Origin: Agromyces soli
GTDB lineage: Bacteria; Actinomycetota; Actinomycetes; Actinomycetales; Microbacteriaceae
Assembly: GCF_022811605.1 (NCBI RefSeq)
Contig: NZ_CP094533.1
Location: forward strand, 1,984,001-2,048,000
Reading direction: 5' to 3'
Length of the DNA: 64,000 nucleotides
A program made the position numbers and the translations under genes. This document shows, piece by piece, positions 61,441-64,000 of the stretch. The notes beneath the pieces are model-generated. The model was given only the letters and a program-made list of their open reading frames with translations. It had not been told where the DNA came from and made no database searches. Every line of letters begins with the position of its first letter. Within the stretch, counting starts at the first letter, position 1.

Positions 61441-62370
61441 TCAGACTCCGGCGAGGCGGTCGACGATGAGGCGGGCGGCGAGCTCGGGATGCCGCGGCGA
61501 GATCTCGCCCGCGCCGGGAGCGAGCACGGCGGCGGCCGACCAGGACGCGGCCGCGACGAGCAGCCGTTCGTCGTCGACGTCGGGGTCGTCGTGGAGCAGC
61601 ACGGCGGCGGCGGCGACCGCGGCGTCGCCGGCGCCGGTGGGGTTGCCGGCGAGCGGCTCGGGCAGGCGGGCGCGGAGCGGCGGGGCGTCGGCGCGGATGA
61701 GCAGCAGGCCCTCGGCGCCGAGGGAGCAGAGCACGCGCCGGGCGCCGAGCCGGAGCAGTTCGCGCGCGCCGTCGACGGGGTCGTCGAGCCCGGTGGCGTC
61801 GGCGAGCTCGGCCCGGTTGGGCTTCAGCAGGGCGGCGCCGGCCGCCGCGGCCGCGAGCATCGCGGGGCCGGAGACGTCGACGACGACAGGCAGGCCGCGC
61901 TCCGCGGCGAGGCCGAGGAGTCGCGGCACGAGCCCGGGATCGGCGCCCCGAGGCAGGCTTCCTGAGACGACGAGCACACCCGCGCCGGGCAGGGCCGCCT
62001 GCACCTCGTGGAGGAGGGCGGCCCACTCGGCGGGGCTCGGGCTCGTGCCGCGTTCGTTGAAGATCATGGTGTCGCCGAGCGTCTCGTCGACGATCGCGGC
62101 GCTGCGCCGGGTCTCCGCAGCCACGGGCACGAGCCGGTGCGGCACCCCGCTCGCGCGCAGTTCGCTCGCGAACTCCTCGCCGACCGGGCCGCCCGCGGTC
62201 GTGACGGCGAGGACCTCCGCACCCTGCGCGTGGGCCACCCGGGCGACGTTCACTCCCTTGCCGCCGGCGCGGGCCAGTGCGGCGTCGACGCGGTGCGAGC
62301 CGCCGGGCACGACGCGTTCGGCGCGCCAGGTCAGGTCGAGCGCGGGGTTCGGCGTGACGGTGACGATCAT
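61441..62370 (-). CDS. PfkB-family hexose-phosphate kinase (tagatose-6-P kinase or 1-phosphofructokinase)
   Basis: Kinase of 309 residues. MIVTVTPNPALDLTW is the standard N-terminus of the 1-phosphofructokinase/tagatose-6-phosphate kinase group; GGKGVNVARV binds sugar phosphate; NPTGAGDAAVAAAA carries the catalytic Asp and anion hole. LLKPNRAELA is also typical. The aldolase gene is next, so this should make its bisphosphate substrate. ATG 62370 overlaps the stop of the ROK kinase gene. Confidence 0.9.
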   Translation of the reverse strand: MIVTVTPNPALDLTWRAERVVPGGSHRVDAALARAGGKGVNVARVAHAQGAEVLAVTTAGGPVGEEFASELRASGVPHRLVPVAAETRRSAAIVDETLGDTMIFNERGTSPSPAEWAALLHEVQAALPGAGVLVVSGSLPRGADPGLVPRLLGLAAERGLPVVVDVSGPAMLAAAAAGAALLKPNRAELADATGLDDPVDGARELLRLGARRVLCSLGAEGLLLIRADAPPLRARLPEPLAGNPTGAGDAAVAAAAVLLHDDPDVDDERLLVAAASWSAAAVLAPGAGEISPRHPELAARLIVDRLAGV

Positions 62371-63371
62371 CCGGCGGCCTCGGCATCCGCGGCATCCACG
62401 TCGCCCGCCGAGGCGTCGCCATCGAGCTCGCGGGCGATGAGCGCGGCGCCGAGGAGTCCGGCGTCCTCGCCGAGCTCCGCCGGGACGAGCTCGGGCCGGC
62501 GGTGGAAGCTCAGCCGGGCGTCGAGCCGCTCGCGGAGCGGGCCGAACAGGCCGTCGCCGGCGCGGGACAGTCCGCCGCCGATCACGACGGCGCGCGGCGC
62601 GAGCACCGCGGTGAGCTGGGCGATCGAGAAGGCGAGCGCGTCGAGCGCCTCCGACCAGACCGCGGATGCCTCGGCGTCGCCGCCGGCCGCCAGCGCGAGC
62701 ACCTCGCGGGCCCCGTCGGCGGGGCGTCCGGAGCGCTCGACGTAGTGCCTCGCGATGGCGCCGGCGGAGGCGATCGCCTCGAGGCAGCCCATCGCCCCGC
62801 ACGCGCAGCGCGGGCCGTCGGCGACGGGGGAGTGCCCGATCTCGCCCGCGTAGCCGCCGGCGGTGTGCGGACGGCCGTCGAGGATGAGCGATCCGGCGAT
62901 GCCGGTGCCGATGACGAGCACGACGACGTCGTCGAAGGCGCGGGCGGCGCCGAGCCGGTGCTCGGCCCAGCTCGCGGCGCGGACGTCGTGGTCGAAGGCG
63001 ACGGGCAGACCGATCTCGCGCGCCGCGAGGTCCCGGATCGGGGCATCGGTCCAGCCGAGGTTGCTGGCGAAGACGCCGACGCCGCGTTCGGCGTCGACGA
63101 TGCCAGGCACGACGACGCCCGCGGCGACCGGTTCGACCCCGGGGAAGCGTGCGCGCAGCTCCCGGGAGAGCTCTCCGAGCCGGCGCGTCACGGAGGCGGC
63201 GGTGCGCCCTGGCTCGAGCGGGGTCGACGTCCGGCTGAGGCCGAGCACGCGCCCGGCGTCGTCGAAGAGCGCCGCCTTGATGTCGGTCCCGCCGACGTCG
63301 AAGGCGAGCACCGCCGGACCGGTGCCCACTGGGGCCGGCCCGACGGCGGGAAGGTCGGAGGATCGGTTCAC
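62367..63371 (-). CDS. ROK-family sugar kinase (second)
   Basis: Kinase of 334 residues. Phosphate loop LAFDVGGTDIKAALFDDAG, then VVPGIVDAERGVGVFASNLG, the catalytic Asp in AFDHDVRAASWAEH, GEIGHSPVADGPRCACGAMG for zinc and IGGGLSRAGDG near the end. No DNA-binding domain. The substrate should be a hexosamine; N-acetylgalactosamine fits the AgaS-like and tagatose enzymes in the same operon, but glucose or mannosamine analogues cannot be excluded. GTG 63371 overlaps the stop of the SIS gene. Confidence 0.88.
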   Translation of the reverse strand: MNRSSDLPAVGPAPVGTGPAVLAFDVGGTDIKAALFDDAGRVLGLSRTSTPLEPGRTAASVTRRLGELSRELRARFPGVEPVAAGVVVPGIVDAERGVGVFASNLGWTDAPIRDLAAREIGLPVAFDHDVRAASWAEHRLGAARAFDDVVVLVIGTGIAGSLILDGRPHTAGGYAGEIGHSPVADGPRCACGAMGCLEAIASAGAIARHYVERSGRPADGAREVLALAAGGDAEASAVWSEALDALAFSIAQLTAVLAPRAVVIGGGLSRAGDGLFGPLRERLDARLSFHRRPELVPAELGEDAGLLGAALIARELDGDASAGDVDAADAEAAG

Positions 63372-64000
63372 GGATTCAGGATGACCGATCGCGAGAGGTT
63401 CCGGGGGCGGTCGGGGTCGAGTCCCTTGGCCCGCGCCCGGGCGAGGGCCACGCGCTGGGCGCGGACGAGGTCGGCCATCGGGTCGAGCGTGCTCGTCTCG
63501 TAGCGGGCGCCGGTCGCGGCGACGTCGGCGGCGAGCCCCTCGGGCGCCGCCCCGAACTGCCAGGTGACCCGGCCGGGCGCGGCGATCGCGATCGGGCCGT
63601 GCCGGTACTCCATCGACGGGTACGACTCGGTCCACGACTGGGAGGCCTCGCGCATCTTCAGCGCCGCCTCGTGGGCGAGGCCGACGGTCCAGCCGCGGCC
63701 GAGGTAGCTGAACTGCTCGGCGTCGACGAGGGCGGGGTCGAGGTCCGCGGAGACGGCCGCCGAGGCATCCGCGATCGCTCCGTCGAGGTTCTCGCCGAGG
63801 CTCGCCCGGAAGAGCGCGAGCGCGGTGGTGGCGAAGCGCGTCTGCACGACCGACTGCTCGTCGGCGAAGGGGAGCAGCACGGCGTCGTCGACGAGCGAGA
63901 CGAGCGGGGAGCCGGGGTCGCCGATCACGCCGATCGTGCGCACTCGGCCGCGGAGGCGCTCGACGAGCTCGAGCACCTCGGTCGTGGTGCCCGAGCGGGT
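63368..64000 (-). CDS. SIS-domain sugar-phosphate deaminase/isomerase (AgaS-like), 3' part
   Basis: The frame is open to the right edge, so the N-terminus lies outside; 210 residues are visible. SGTTTEVLELVERLRGR at the edge is the end of the first SIS domain's phosphate loop. The second SIS domain reads YLGRGWTVGLAHEAALKMRE, SQSWTESYPSMEYRHGP, as in AgaS and the isomerase half of GlmS. In an operon with a ROK kinase, PfkB kinase and aldolase it should deaminate galactosamine 6-phosphate to tagatose 6-phosphate. First visible gene of the operon. Confidence 0.85.
   Translation of the reverse strand, partial: TRSGTTTEVLELVERLRGRVRTIGVIGDPGSPLVSLVDDAVLLPFADEQSVVQTRFATTALALFRASLGENLDGAIADASAAVSADLDPALVDAEQFSYLGRGWTVGLAHEAALKMREASQSWTESYPSMEYRHGPIAIAAPGRVTWQFGAAPEGLAADVAATGARYETSTLDPMADLVRAQRVALARARAKGLDPDRPRNLSRSVILNP

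Overview
The window is chromosomal DNA of very high G+C with strong third-position G/C codon bias, GTG and TTG starts, many 4-nt ATGA/GTGA overlaps, and repeated TANNNT -10 boxes placed so that the transcript would begin at or near the start codon (leaderless mRNA). Gene content (PerM-like protein next to purN-purH, PcrA/UvrD1, sucCD, ROK and DUF222/HNH proteins, DGPF/YCII protein with an ECF42-like sigma factor) points to an actinobacterium. Microbacteriaceae is my best guess from overall style; the genus is not determined. I see no rRNA, tRNA, CRISPR, prophage or insertion sequence.

Layout. 1-4.1 kb: 3' part of guaA, lactate dehydrogenase, and a DGPF/YCII protein with an ECF42-like sigma factor. 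4.2-11.7 kb: Bax-inhibitor-like membrane protein, glycerophosphodiesterase, YGQP-tailed membrane protein, PcrA helicase, FUSC-like and VIT1/CCC1-like membrane proteins. 11.7-14.7 kb: DUF72 protein and an ABC-2 exporter operon ending in its own XRE regulator, with a palindrome at its promoter. 14.9-23.4 kb: housekeeping block sucC-sucD, a coiled-coil membrane protein, PerM-like DUF6350, purN-purH and an amino-acid dehydrogenase; its order recalls the uvrD1-sucCD-perM-purN-purH neighbourhood of Mycobacterium tuberculosis. 23.5-32 kb: a membrane domain fused to dimethylargininase, converging on a four-gene MacB/FtsX-type ABC operon.

32-36.2 kb: a heterodimeric ABC exporter with one degenerate ATP site, preceded by a ~430-nt leader that holds a 30-codon ORF with an ideal Shine-Dalgarno sequence. 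This looks like a translation-controlled multidrug exporter. 36.2-39.8 kb: a secreted peptidoglycan-binding protein and a LuxR-type two-component system, bracketed by two unrelated tandem-repeat arrays (8-mers at 36293-36380 and 18/19-mers at 39550-39771), with a 22-bp palindrome between the divergent genes. 39.8-45.7 kb: DUF222/HNH protein, alkyltransferase-like protein, acetyltransferase, icd and a P1B-type metal ATPase.

45.8-64 kb: an amino-sugar island. The plus-strand operon (ROK repressor, lipoprotein, two permeases, GH3 hexosaminidase, ROK kinase, nagB) fits import and breakdown of N-acetylglucosamine oligomers. The minus-strand operon (SIS/AgaS-like deaminase, ROK kinase, PfkB kinase, class II aldolase, DeoR regulator) fits the N-acetylgalactosamine/tagatose route. 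nagA sits between them and could serve both. The two blocks are separated by DUF2568, purU, a large sigma/anti-sigma/extracellular fusion, and a second ECF sigma factor with a membrane partner whose 3' end is cut into a dispersed repeat.
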